From the NCBI GenBank assembly GCA_029240815.1, contig JARDZO010000247.1, positions 1 to 8,431 of the forward strand: a stretch of 8,431 nucleotides of DNA. Direction: 5' to 3'. Shown piece by piece: positions 1-6,219 of this stretch. Source of the stretch: Brevibacillus sp. (GTDB taxonomy: Bacteria; Bacillota; Bacilli; Brevibacillales; Brevibacillaceae). The notes below the pieces were generated by a model. That model was not told the DNA's origin, ran no database searches, and saw nothing but the letters and a program-made list of their open reading frames with translations. How positions within the stretch are numbered: position 1 is the first letter of the stretch; each line of letters starts with the position of its first letter. The translations under genes were made by a program, and so were the position numbers.

Positions 1-39
1 ATTTCCTTTACGCAAAAAAATTCGCCTAGGTAAAGATAG

Positions 40-54
40 GAATAATCATTATCA
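40..54. promoter_or_regulatory. Fur/PerR-family operator-like box upstream of metal ATPase
   Basis: GAATAAT-C-ATTATCA matches the Bacillus Fur 7-1-7 consensus (TGATAAT-N-ATTATCA) at 12 of 14 informative positions and the PerR consensus (TTATAAT-N-ATTATAA) at 11 of 14. The right half-site is a perfect Fur half. It lies about 130 bases before the metal ATPase start and contains an AATAAT that could serve as a -10 element, although no good -35 stands at the right distance. Fur or PerR control of the pump is inference; the two cannot be separated by sequence alone. Confidence 0.55.
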
Positions 55-62
55 ATTAGGAT

Positions 63-84
63 GCTGTTGCCTTCGGGCAGCAGC
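63..84 (+). other. Stable leader hairpin with UUCG tetraloop
   Basis: GCTGTTGCC (63-71), loop TTCG (72-75) and GGCAGCAGC (76-84) form a nine-pair stem with one G-U pair, closed by C-UUCG-G, an unusually stable tetraloop. The nearest T-run (TTTTT, from about 92) starts several bases after the stem, so it is not a canonical intrinsic terminator, though a weak terminator for something upstream is possible. It sits between the Fur-like box and the ATPase gene and would be in the 5' leader if transcription starts near 50. Confidence 0.6.
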
Positions 85-182
85 TTCCACTGTTTTTACA
101 GGGGAAATAAGTCTGATTCTCTTTCTCAACTAAGAATGCTTGATAGTAACCAATGTCTATAGAAAAAAGGGAGATGGAAAAC

Positions 183-2102
183 ATGATGCAAAAAGCGGCA
201 ATGATCGTATCGGGTGCGGGGTTACTGGTCAGCTGGCTGTACGGAGAGATTGGAGGACTGGATCCTTCCTGGCTCGCGGTATTCTTATGCGGGGTACCGA
301 TCGCATGGACGGCACTCAAGGAGCTGTTCCTAGAAAGGACGATCAATAGTGATGTGCTGGTGACCATTGCGATTGTAGCTGCGGTCTCTATCGGCGAGAT
401 TTTTGCTGCCGGTGAAGTAGCGCTGATCATGATGCTGGGCATGTGGCTGGAAAATCGGACGGTTGCGCGGGCAGCATCAGCCTTGGAGGAAATGGTGCAG
501 ATGGCTCCGCAGACGGCCAGAGTCAAACGCCAGGAGGAATGGGTGGAGGTCGCTCTGGCGGAAGTCCTGCGCGGAGACTTGATTTTGGTGAAGCCGGGGG
601 AGAAGGTCCCTGTAGATGGAAAGGTAGAGAGCGGGCAGGCTGCAGTGAATCAGGCAGCTCTGACTGGCGAGTCACTGCCTGTGGAAAAACGCGCGGGTGA
701 CGAAGTCTTCATGGGAACGATTAATACGAATGGTTCGATCGAAGTAAAAGCCCAGCGTGTAGGGGAAGAAACAACATTTGCCAAGGTGACCCGTCTGGTG
801 GCGGAAGCGATGGAGCGCAAGGCGCCTGTCCAACGTCTGCTGGACAAATGGGCGGCGTGGATTGTACCAAGCAGTCTCACCCTCGCAATTTTGATGTATT
901 TGTTTACCGGCGATCTGGTGCGTGCCGTCACCATTCTCATTGTGTTTTGTCCGTGTGCGCTCGTACTTGCTACACCGACCGCCATCATGGCAGGGATCGG
1001 TAGTGCCGCCAAGCACGGTATTTTGATTAAAAGCGGCGTAGCACTGGAACAAATCGGTTTGGTCAATGCCTTGTTGTTTGACAAGACAGGTACACTCACG
1101 GAAGGCAAGCTGCAAGTGACTGGTGTCGCACGGCTGCATAATCAGAAGCAGGAGGACGTACTGCGATTGGCAGCTGCACTTGAGCGTCATTCGGAGCATC
1201 CGCTGGCACAGGCCATCGTGGCAGCGGGAGAGCAGCAACGTCTTGAGATTCCTGTGGTAGAGTCGTTCCTGGTCCATCCGGGTAATGGCGTATCGGGACG
1301 GGTAGAAGGACGTGAAGTACTGGTAGGGAATCGCCGCTTTTTCGCTGACATGGGAATCTCCACGGATGAGCTGCGTCACCTCCAGGAAGAGCAGGAAAAG
1401 GCAGGGCAGACCGCTGTCTTCGTTGCCAGTGAAGGTCGGTTGATCGGCATGGTATCGCTGGCTGACCGCGTGCGGATGGAATCACGGGATACGGTTGGAC
1501 GTCTGCGTTTGTATGGCGTGGGAGAAATCGCAATGCTGACAGGCGACAACAAGGGAGCTGCTGGCCAAATCGCCCGCCAGGCTGGCGTGACCACGGTCTA
1601 TGCGGAACAGTTTCCGGAAGCCAAATATCAGCGAGTCGAAGAGTATCGGGACCGCGGTCTGGTCGTCGGAATGGTCGGGGACGGCATTAACGATGCTCCG
1701 GCACTTACCTCCGCACATGTTGGGATTGCCATGGGGGCGGGCGGTACTCAGATCGCTGCCGAAGCGGCTGACATCGTCATCATGACCGACGACATCTCCA
1801 AGGTGGCAGATGCTGTGAAGCTTGGACGAAAGGCTTTGCGCGTGATTCATCAAAACCTGATCGTATCCAGTGTGATTAATGCTGGGGCAATCATCCTGGC
1901 GATGGCCGGGATGCTCGGTCCGGTAGGCGGGGCCTTTGTGCACAATGCGACGTCTGTGCTGGTCGTACTCAATTCCGCACGACTGATTCACTATTTGTCT
2001 CGCAAGGATAAGGCAAAACGGATGACACCTCCGACGATTTCTTCCTGTGATTCCTGTACGTGCAGGAAAGGATTCTGCGATCTCGGAACATCCAAAGGCT
2101 GA
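183..2102 (+). CDS. P1B-type heavy-metal translocating ATPase
   Basis: Membrane pump that moves a transition-metal ion using ATP. It has the full P-type core: TGES (161-164) in the actuator domain, membrane CPC (256-258) for metal binding, phosphorylation site DKTGT (Asp300), a SEHPLA histidine-proline motif in the nucleotide domain, MLTGDN, and GDGIND (around Asp500). At 639 residues it has no N-terminal HMA domain. The last membrane segment reads [16 protein letters not shown], lacking the DxG of Cd/Zn pumps and the HEG of P1B-4 iron/cobalt pumps, so metal specificity is unclear. An odd C-terminal tail carries Cys622, 625, 627 and 632 (CxxCxCx4C), a likely metal-binding patch. I chose ATG 183 because AAGGGAG (167-173) stands nine bases before it; ATG 153 would add ten residues but has no ribosome site. 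It is monocistronic, with a terminator right after. The Fur/PerR-like box upstream suggests iron- or peroxide-linked control. Confidence 0.93.
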   Translation: MMQKAAMIVSGAGLLVSWLYGEIGGLDPSWLAVFLCGVPIAWTALKELFLERTINSDVLVTIAIVAAVSIGEIFAAGEVALIMMLGMWLENRTVARAASALEEMVQMAPQTARVKRQEEWVEVALAEVLRGDLILVKPGEKVPVDGKVESGQAAVNQAALTGESLPVEKRAGDEVFMGTINTNGSIEVKAQRVGEETTFAKVTRLVAEAMERKAPVQRLLDKWAAWIVPSSLTLAILMYLFTGDLVRAVTILIVFCPCALVLATPTAIMAGIGSAAKHGILIKSGVALEQIGLVNALLFDKTGTLTEGKLQVTGVARLHNQKQEDVLRLAAALERHSEHPLAQAIVAAGEQQRLEIPVVESFLVHPGNGVSGRVEGREVLVGNRRFFADMGISTDELRHLQEEQEKAGQTAVFVASEGRLIGMVSLADRVRMESRDTVGRLRLYGVGEIAMLTGDNKGAAGQIARQAGVTTVYAEQFPEAKYQRVEEYRDRGLVVGMVGDGINDAPALTSAHVGIAMGAGGTQIAAEAADIVIMTDDISKVADAVKLGRKALRVIHQNLIVSSVINAGAIILAMAGMLGPVGGAFVHNATSVLVVLNSARLIHYLSRKDKAKRMTPPTISSCDSCTCRKGFCDLGTSKG

Positions 2103-2122
2103 GTGAAAAATGGAACTCTAAA

Positions 2123-2173
2123 GAAAAGCGGCCGGGCAATGAAGTTATTGTGCCGGCCACTTTTCTCCGTTTT
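2123..2173 (+). terminator. Intrinsic terminator of the metal ATPase gene
   Basis: GAAAAG, a C-A mismatch, then GGCCGG and CAAT pair with ATTG, CCGGCC and CTTTTC around a GAAGTT loop, giving a long GC-centred stem. T-rich sequence (CTTTTC, then GTTTTCC) forms and follows the right arm. It starts about 20 bases after the ATPase stop and separates it from the ABC ATPase gene. Confidence 0.85.
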
Positions 2174-2200
2174 CCCCTCAACCCGAACACACGTTCAAAA

Positions 2201-2229
2201 TTCATGCAATTTTTCTACTATTCATGTAA
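2201..2229 (+). repeat. Direct repeat TTCATG(C/T)AA flanking the promoter spacer
   Basis: TTCATGCAA (2201-2209) and TTCATGTAA (2221-2229) repeat with one mismatch at an exact 20-base offset, about two helical turns. The second copy ends two bases before the -10 hexamer. Same-face tandem half-sites at a promoter suggest an operator, but the regulator cannot be named. Confidence 0.4.
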
Positions 2230-2231
2230 AC

Positions 2232-2237
2232 TATAAT
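2232..2237 (+). promoter_or_regulatory. Perfect -10 element (TATAAT) for the ABC ATPase-cupin unit
   Basis: A consensus TATAAT lies 41 bases before the ABC ATPase start. The region 16-18 bases upstream (around 2209-2216, ATTTTTCT) is a poor -35, so the promoter may need an activator, consistent with the direct repeat that overlaps the spacer. It is the only convincing promoter between the upstream terminator and the gene. Confidence 0.6.
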
Positions 2238-2278
2238 CACAGACGATACCGAATAGACGGATACAGGGGGTGCCGAAC

Positions 2279-3010
2279 ATGATTATACAAGTAACCGATT
2301 TGAAAAAAAACTATGGGCAATTACAGGTCCTGAAAGGCATTACTACACAGGTGGCAGAGCGGGAAGTGGTCTGTGTCATTGGGCCATCCGGATCTGGGAA
2401 AAGCACGTTTTTGCGCTGTCTTAATCAACTGGAAGAATTGACGAGCGGGAGAGTAGTCATCAATGGGCATGACTTGTCAGATCCCAAGATTGATATCAAC
2501 AAGGTACGGGAAGACGTAGGCATGGTTTTTCAACGATTCAATCTGTTTCCTCACAAAACGGTGTTGGAAAACGTCATGCTAGCTCCGGTGAAGGTGCGAA
2601 AAATTTCTCAGGAGCAAGCTCGCAAGCAAGGCCTGGAGCTATTGAAAAAAGTAGGTCTCCAGGACAAGGCGGATGTCTATCCGGATCGTCTGTCTGGGGG
2701 GCAAATGCAGCGGGTGGCGATCGCACGGGCTTTGGCGATGAATCCAAAAGTCATGCTGTTCGACGAGCCTACCTCTGCGCTCGATCCTGAACTGGTGGGA
2801 GAAGTGTTAGCTGTTATGAAGGATCTCGCCAAGGAAGGCATGACGATGATTGTCGTTACGCACGAGATGGGCTTTGCCCGTGAAGTGGGCGATCGCGTCA
2901 TCTTCATGGATCAAGGGATTATTATGGAAGAAGGAAAGCCGCAAGAGCTATTTGAAGATACACAAAACGAACGACTTCGTTCATTCCTGGGAAGGGTGCT
3001 GGTAAAATGA
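2279..3010 (+). CDS. Polar amino acid-type ABC transporter ATP-binding protein
   Basis: Cytoplasmic ATPase subunit of the GlnQ/ArtM type, which normally powers uptake of a polar amino acid together with a membrane permease and an extracellular binding protein. All motifs are present in a 243-residue chain, the usual family length: Walker [10 protein letters not shown] (35-43), Q-loop Gln85, signature LSGGQ (138-142), Walker B VMLFDEP with Asp162-Glu163, D-loop SALD, and switch His195. I chose ATG 2279 because AGGGGGTG (2265-2272) sits six bases before it; GTG 2270 is inside that ribosome site. The stop overlaps the cupin start by four bases (ATGA), implying translational coupling. No permease or binding-protein gene lies nearby, so it either serves a transporter encoded elsewhere or has another role. 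The family call is firm; the substrate is unknown. Confidence 0.95.
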   Translation: MIIQVTDLKKNYGQLQVLKGITTQVAEREVVCVIGPSGSGKSTFLRCLNQLEELTSGRVVINGHDLSDPKIDINKVREDVGMVFQRFNLFPHKTVLENVMLAPVKVRKISQEQARKQGLELLKKVGLQDKADVYPDRLSGGQMQRVAIARALAMNPKVMLFDEPTSALDPELVGEVLAVMKDLAKEGMTMIVVTHEMGFAREVGDRVIFMDQGIIMEEGKPQELFEDTQNERLRSFLGRVLVK

Positions 3011-3465
3011 CAAAACCGCTCACGCTTTCATCGATTCCAACCGAATTTGTGGAAGCGGATGATTGGGGCAAAATGACTACGCTTTTTTTGGGGGCAGCCG
3101 CTGGTAGCGAAAAGCTCTACGCCAACATCGACAAAGTTCAGCCAGGCGCAAAAAGCGTCAAGTATCACACGCACTCGCTTCAAGAGGAGTTCTTCCTCAT
3201 CCTGGCTGGGACAGGCACACTCAGACTGAACGGCGAGGAATATCCGGTTGCGAAAGGCAGCTTCGTGGCAAAACCGGCTGGAAAAGATATCGCGCATCAG
3301 TTCATCAATACAGGGTCGGACGTTCTGGAGATTTTGGATGTAGGGTTGAAGATCGAAGGTGACGTCGCGTACTATCCGGATGAAGATGTCTATTATATTC
3401 GAGGGAAAAAAGCATTCAAAGGAACGGATTTTCTCGCGGATTGGGATTCAGAGCCGAATCGATAG
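3007..3465 (+). CDS. Small single-domain cupin protein
   Basis: A 152-residue protein made of one cupin_2 beta-barrel. Motif 1 runs from Gly47 with His54, His56 and Glu60 or Glu61; motif 2 is GSFVAKPAG followed by His97 and Asn101. These supply the usual three-His, one-Glu metal site, so it probably binds Fe, Mn, Zn or Ni and acts as a small-molecule isomerase, oxygenase or sensor; the substrate cannot be told. Residues 120-152, rich in Asp and Tyr, extend past the barrel. Its ATG lies in the stop of the ABC ATPase gene (ATGA), with GGAAGGGTG about eight bases upstream inside that gene, so the two are co-translated. This pairing suggests the cupin handles or senses what the transporter moves, which is inference. 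A terminator follows 13 bases after the stop. Confidence 0.9.
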   Translation: MTKPLTLSSIPTEFVEADDWGKMTTLFLGAAAGSEKLYANIDKVQPGAKSVKYHTHSLQEEFFLILAGTGTLRLNGEEYPVAKGSFVAKPAGKDIAHQFINTGSDVLEILDVGLKIEGDVAYYPDEDVYYIRGKKAFKGTDFLADWDSEPNR

Positions 3466-3478
3466 GAGCTTGAAAATT

Positions 3479-3522
3479 GCACCAGACGCTTCGCGGCAAA
3501 CGTCGAGCGCTGGTGCTTTTTT
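3479..3522. terminator. Shared bidirectional terminator between convergent genes
   Basis: GCACCAG(A)CGCT (3479-3490) pairs with AGCGCTGGTGC (3506-3516): eleven pairs with one bulged A. On the plus strand TTTTTT (3517-3522) follows, ending the ABC ATPase-cupin unit. Read on the minus strand, the stem lies just after the deacetylase stop and is followed by AATTTTC, so it probably serves both directions. Confidence 0.87.
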
Positions 3523-3525
3523 GGC

Positions 3526-4227
3526 TCACTTGGCTGCGTCCAGCAGTTGACTGACAGTGACAAATCGGTAGCCTTGTGAACGCAAATCCGTGATGAGCTC
3601 CTGTAGGGCAGCGACGGTCTGGCGTTGATTCAGACCACCATCATGAAACAGGATGATATCTCCTGAGGAGACGTTGCTTTTCACACTCTTGGCGATGACA
3701 GAAGCCGTACGCGCGAGTGACCAGTCCCTCGGGTCGATAGACCAGTGAATGATGTCGTAGCCGCAGGATTGCACGGCATTCATGACATCATGCGTCAGGA
3801 CTCCTCCAGGTGGACGGTAGTACTGAGCGAGGATGCCGGTCGTTTTCAGGATCGAGCGTTCGCCTTGCTTGATGTCATCGTAGACCTCATGCTCAGTCAG
3901 CTTGTTCATGTCATAGTGGTGATAGCCGTGATTGCCGATCTCGTGTCCTGCCTTGTATATCCATTGCATGACGAGAGGATGCTTGTCCACCTGGGAGCCG
4001 AGCACAAAAAAGGTGGCGAGTACTTGGTTTCGATGCAGCACTTCCAGAATTTTCGGCGTGTACTTCGCATCTGGGCCGTCATCAAACGTAAGCGCAACGA
4101 CTTTTTTCTGCGTGTCTATCCGGTGGATCGGTTCATATGACGGGGTAGGAGAATTCGCCCAGGCAGGCAGCATGTTCCAACTGAGAAGGCAGGCGATGAG
4201 ACAGACGTATAACGCGCCACGGCGCAA
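3526..4227 (-). CDS. Secreted polysaccharide deacetylase (NodB domain)
   Basis: Extracytoplasmic carbohydrate esterase family 4 enzyme that removes acetyl groups from N-acetylated sugars, probably in peptidoglycan or another wall polymer. Residues 1-24 look like a signal peptide (basic MRR, hydrophobic stretch, AWA cleavage site before Asn25). The NodB motifs are all present: TFDDGP (Asp49, Asp50), His100 and His104 (NHGYHH, with Gly where Ser/Thr is usual), RPPGG (Arg138), DPRDW (Asp165-Asp168), and LFHD (His195). At 233 residues it is essentially signal plus catalytic domain. The start is TTG, with GAAGGGGG eight bases upstream. LIAC at 10-13 resembles a lipobox, but it sits very early for a lipoprotein. 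The gene stands alone, divergent from the DUF2797 gene and convergent with the cupin gene. A role in spore cortex, wall modification or lysozyme resistance is possible but unresolved. Confidence 0.93.
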   Translation of the reverse strand: MRRGALYVCLIACLLSWNMLPAWANSPTPSYEPIHRIDTQKKVVALTFDDGPDAKYTPKILEVLHRNQVLATFFVLGSQVDKHPLVMQWIYKAGHEIGNHGYHHYDMNKLTEHEVYDDIKQGERSILKTTGILAQYYRPPGGVLTHDVMNAVQSCGYDIIHWSIDPRDWSLARTASVIAKSVKSNVSSGDIILFHDGGLNQRQTVAALQELITDLRSQGYRFVTVSQLLDAAK

Positions 4228-4325
4228 GACGATTGCCCCCTTCGTTGTCGTATGGCTATAGGTTCACCCCCTTTAGATAAAACATGCTGCCAAAAGAAAA
4301 CAGCGGTCAGCAAGGATAGCGGATA

Positions 4326-4334
4326 TGTTAGAAT
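4326..4334 (+). promoter_or_regulatory. Extended -10 promoter for the DUF2797 gene
   Basis: TG-T-TAGAAT is an extended -10 element (TGn plus five of six consensus bases), 33 bases before the GTG start. No clear -35 is seen about 17 bases upstream, as expected for an extended -10. The rest of the 140-base divergent region (4228-4367) holds the ribosome sites of both genes; I could not place a confident promoter for the minus-strand deacetylase. A second AAAGGGGGTG on the minus strand (near 4264-4273) has only a three-codon reading frame after it. Confidence 0.45.
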
Positions 4335-4367
4335 AAATAGACCGTACATAGGAGAGGAGAGAATTCG

Positions 4368-5180
4368 GTGGAACTCCGCGGTATTTTACATGGACTTACC
4401 CACGAATATCACGGGAAGGACAAGCCCGTTGACTATTACTTGCAAATCGGCGAGGACCGCATGCCATTGAACGAATGGCTGGGCAGCGAATTGACGATTA
4501 CTTTTTTAGGGGAAAAGAACTGCATTGCCTGCGGTCGAAAAACGAACAAGACCTTTAACAGCGGGTACTGCTATCCCTGTTTCACCAAACTGCCGGAAAA
4601 TGACCTGTGCATCGTCAAGCCTCACGAGTGTCATTTTGACTTGGGAACCTGCCGGGATGAGAGCTTTGGCGAGAAGTACTGCATGATTCCCCATTTTGTC
4701 TATCTGGCGGTTTCCAGTGATATGAAGGTAGGATTGACACGCAAGCACAACCAGTTGAAGCGTTGGGTAGACCAAGGTGCGATCAGGGCCATCCCGATCG
4801 CTGAGGTGCCGACGCGACGCATGGCAGGTGAACTGGAGTTTCATCTCAGCCAATTTTTGCCGGACAAGACCAACTGGCGAAAAATGCTCAAGGGCGATGT
4901 AAAGGAAATTGATTTGCTCGCGATGCGCGACGAAGTATATGGCCATTTCCCGGATGAGTTCAAGCCATTCCAATATCGGGACGACGAATGGGTAGATATC
5001 ACGTATCCAATTCTGGAGTCCTTGGACAAAATCAACTCCAAGTCGCTGGATAAAGAGGAAAAGCTCGGTGGACGCCTGATCGGGGTCAAGGCGCAGTATT
5101 TAATCTTTGACAACGGAGTATTCCAGACGCGGAAACACGCTGGTTACCAGGTAGAGATTACAACCTCGCCAACTGCATAA
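4368..5180 (+). CDS. DUF2797 family protein, zinc-ribbon plus GIY-YIG-like core
   Basis: A 270-residue cytoplasmic protein of a conserved family (DUF2797) without assigned function. Cys52-x2-Cys55 and Cys68-x2-Cys71 form a zinc-ribbon-like cluster; Cys81, Cys88, Cys95 and Cys105 follow, and could hold a second metal. Residues 110-160 read FVYLA, then KVGLT (120-124), Arg132-Trp133, DQGA, and Glu155 or Glu157: the order of a GIY-YIG nuclease core (Y-x-L, K/Y-x-G-x-T, Arg, Glu) with altered tyrosines. The nuclease resemblance is my inference and activity is unproven. The start is GTG 4368, with GGAGAGGAGAG ending six bases before it. A small acidic ORF lies 53 bases downstream with no terminator between, so they are probably co-transcribed. 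Confidence 0.85.
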   Translation: MELRGILHGLTHEYHGKDKPVDYYLQIGEDRMPLNEWLGSELTITFLGEKNCIACGRKTNKTFNSGYCYPCFTKLPENDLCIVKPHECHFDLGTCRDESFGEKYCMIPHFVYLAVSSDMKVGLTRKHNQLKRWVDQGAIRAIPIAEVPTRRMAGELEFHLSQFLPDKTNWRKMLKGDVKEIDLLAMRDEVYGHFPDEFKPFQYRDDEWVDITYPILESLDKINSKSLDKEEKLGGRLIGVKAQYLIFDNGVFQTRKHAGYQVEITTSPTA

Positions 5181-5189
5181 AGGAACGCA

Positions 5190-5224
5190 AACTCCTCACA
5201 CTGAAACCAAACAGCAGGGAGGAG
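5190..5224 (+). promoter_or_regulatory. Possible ribosome-site-masking hairpin before the small ORF
   Basis: CTCCTC (5192-5197) is the exact complement of GAGGAG (5219-5224), which is the core of the ribosome site for the 53-residue ORF starting at 5234. Pairing across a 21-base loop would hide that site. CACTG (5198-5202 region) and CAGTG (5232-5236) can pair as an additional or alternative stem that includes the GTG start. Translational control is inference; six-base complementarity can arise by chance. Confidence 0.3.
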
Positions 5225-5233
5225 AGTTGTGCA

Positions 5234-5395
5234 GTGAGGGACGAGCATATCGAATATACAGAGCCTTTGACGGGGACACTTGCTGAGGCAGCAGAAGCGC
5301 AGGAATGCACACAGCTGGGGGTTCCCTTTTCCCCACTCGCGCAGACCTGGCAAGTGAATCCTGGATCCGAAGCATTGGAACAGGAACAGCAGTAA
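5234..5395 (+). CDS. Small acidic hypothetical protein, 53 residues
   Basis: An ORF too short for usual length cut-offs. It begins at GTG 5234 behind a strong ribosome site (GGGAGGAG, 5217-5224, nine bases upstream) and ends at TAA 5393, 40 bases before an intrinsic terminator. The protein is very acidic (ten Asp/Glu against one Arg and no Lys), has one Cys (residue 25), a central LAEAAEAQE helix-like stretch, a Pro-rich middle (GVPFSP) and a Glu/Gln-rich end (EQEQQ). There is no signal peptide or membrane segment. I recognise no family. Position between the DUF2797 gene and a terminator suggests it is the last gene of that unit. The same bases read on the minus strand give a longer but unlikely frame without a ribosome site. 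Confidence 0.6.
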   Translation: MRDEHIEYTEPLTGTLAEAAEAQECTQLGVPFSPLAQTWQVNPGSEALEQEQQ

Positions 5396-5434
5396 TGGAA
5401 GGCAGATAGGCATCTGCATGATCACCGAAGAAAC

Positions 5435-5469
5435 GACAGCCATTGTTTTCGTAATGGCTGTCATTTTTT
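5435..5469 (+). terminator. Intrinsic terminator after the small acidic ORF
   Basis: GACAGCCATT (5435-5444) pairs perfectly with AATGGCTGTC (5453-5462) around GTTTTCGT, followed by A and six T residues (5464-5469). It ends the DUF2797-small ORF unit. A smaller hairpin, GCAGAT-AGGC-ATCTGC, precedes it at about 5403-5418. Confidence 0.92.
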
Positions 5470-5479
5470 CTATATGTGA

Positions 5480-5773
5480 AACTACGTCCATTATTCCGAA
5501 CGGTATCAGGCGATCATCGTATTTGTCTTAAAAGAGCAAACCTTGCATCTGTACGACATCATCGGGAAACAGTTGCCGTCCTTGACTGAATTGTGCTCGG
5601 AAATACTTGAGCCGTTTTCCCAAGTAGCCTTGCATTTTTGTCCCGATCAGTTTGCAGATCTCGCTTTTACTCCCATTTTGCACGCTCATGGTGCGCGGAC
5701 AGCTGAGCAAGGAACAGAGCCATTTACGGATGCCAATGACAGCTGCCTTTTAAAATCAGGGGCATGGACATGA
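5480..5773 (+). pseudogene. C-terminal remnant of a GNAT-type acetyltransferase
   Basis: The frame opens right after an in-frame TGA (5477-5479) and runs 97 codons to TGA 5773. Its start reads NYVHYSERYQAIIVFVL, then LHLYDIIGKQLPSL and HFCPDQF. This pattern (an exposed-strand 'aiivf' segment, LYD, then H-x-x-PD) resembles the C-terminal region of some Bacillales GNAT acetyltransferases, by memory of the family. The N-terminal acetyl-CoA-binding half is missing: immediately upstream lie an intrinsic terminator and the small acidic ORF. The only in-frame start codon of note, TTG 5543, falls inside the domain without a good ribosome site. I therefore call it a 5'-truncated relic. The last 35 residues look less conserved. 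It could instead be an intact gene with an unusual start, which I consider less likely. Confidence 0.5.
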
Positions 5774-5854
5774 TGCACAGCCTGCGTGCGCAATGGTATC
5801 CTAACCATAAGGCAAACTTACAAGCAGTAAACCAAATGACCGAGGTGAACCCAC

Positions 5855-6217
5855 ATGGCGATCAAAGCTTATCTGTACAACAAATGCGATACGTGTCGCA
5901 AAGCGAAAAAATGGCTCCAGGACGAGGGAGTAGGATTTGAGGAAATCCCGATTGTCGACGCGCCGCCATCCAAAGAAGAGCTGCGCAGCATCTGGAAAGC
6001 GAGCGGCCTTGATCTACGCAAATTTTTCAACGTCAGCGGCGTGCAGTATCGAGAGTTGGGGCTGAAGGACAAGCTTCCTGGCATGTCTGATGAAGAAATG
6101 CTCGAACTACTGGCTTCCAACGGCAAACTGATCAAGCGTCCATTGATTACGAATAACGAGACAGTGACCTTAGGCTTCAAGGCAGATGAGCTGGAAAAAG
6201 CCTGGGGAGGCAAGTGA
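5855..6217 (+). CDS. yusI: ArsC/Spx-fold protein, YusI type
   Basis: A 120-residue thioredoxin-fold protein of the arsenate reductase-related (ArsC/Spx/MgsR) family, closely resembling B. subtilis YusI as I recall it. Near the N-terminus NKCDTCRKAKKWL gives a Cys11-x2-Cys14 redox motif at the start of helix 1; then come GLDLRKFFNVSG, YRELGLKDKL and IKRPLI, all family hallmarks (the RP is the conserved Arg-Pro near the active site). Its short length and lack of an extended C-terminus favour the YusI branch over the Spx regulators, and CxxC differs from the single Cys plus distal Cys pair of classic arsenate reductases, so real arsenate reduction is doubtful. The start ATG follows GAGGTGA by six bases. 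It ends two bases before the aminotransferase start, so the two form an operon. No confident promoter is seen upstream. Confidence 0.92.
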   Translation: MAIKAYLYNKCDTCRKAKKWLQDEGVGFEEIPIVDAPPSKEELRSIWKASGLDLRKFFNVSGVQYRELGLKDKLPGMSDEEMLELLASNGKLIKRPLITNNETVTLGFKADELEKAWGGK

Positions 6218-6219
6218 AC

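Noticed and set aside
56..526. Long minus-strand frame at the left end
   Set aside because: It is antisense to the conserved start of the metal ATPase, with Ser/Thr/Ala-rich shadow composition.
2209..2223. CodY-like box before the ABC ATPase gene
   Set aside because: About five mismatches to the 15-base CodY consensus; not better than expected in AT-rich promoter DNA.
4116..4349. Minus-strand frame with a hydrophobic N-terminal segment upstream of the deacetylase
   Set aside because: It overlaps the deacetylase gene and its ribosome site in another frame and has no ribosome site of its own.
5144..5491. Minus-strand 115-residue frame opposite the small acidic ORF
   Set aside because: It has no ribosome site and crosses the intrinsic terminator; the plus-strand small ORF explains the region better.
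5764..5936. Plus-strand frame from ATG 5764 as a frameshifted continuation of the GNAT remnant
   Set aside because: It overlaps the ribosome site and start of the YusI-like gene and shows no recognisable family end.
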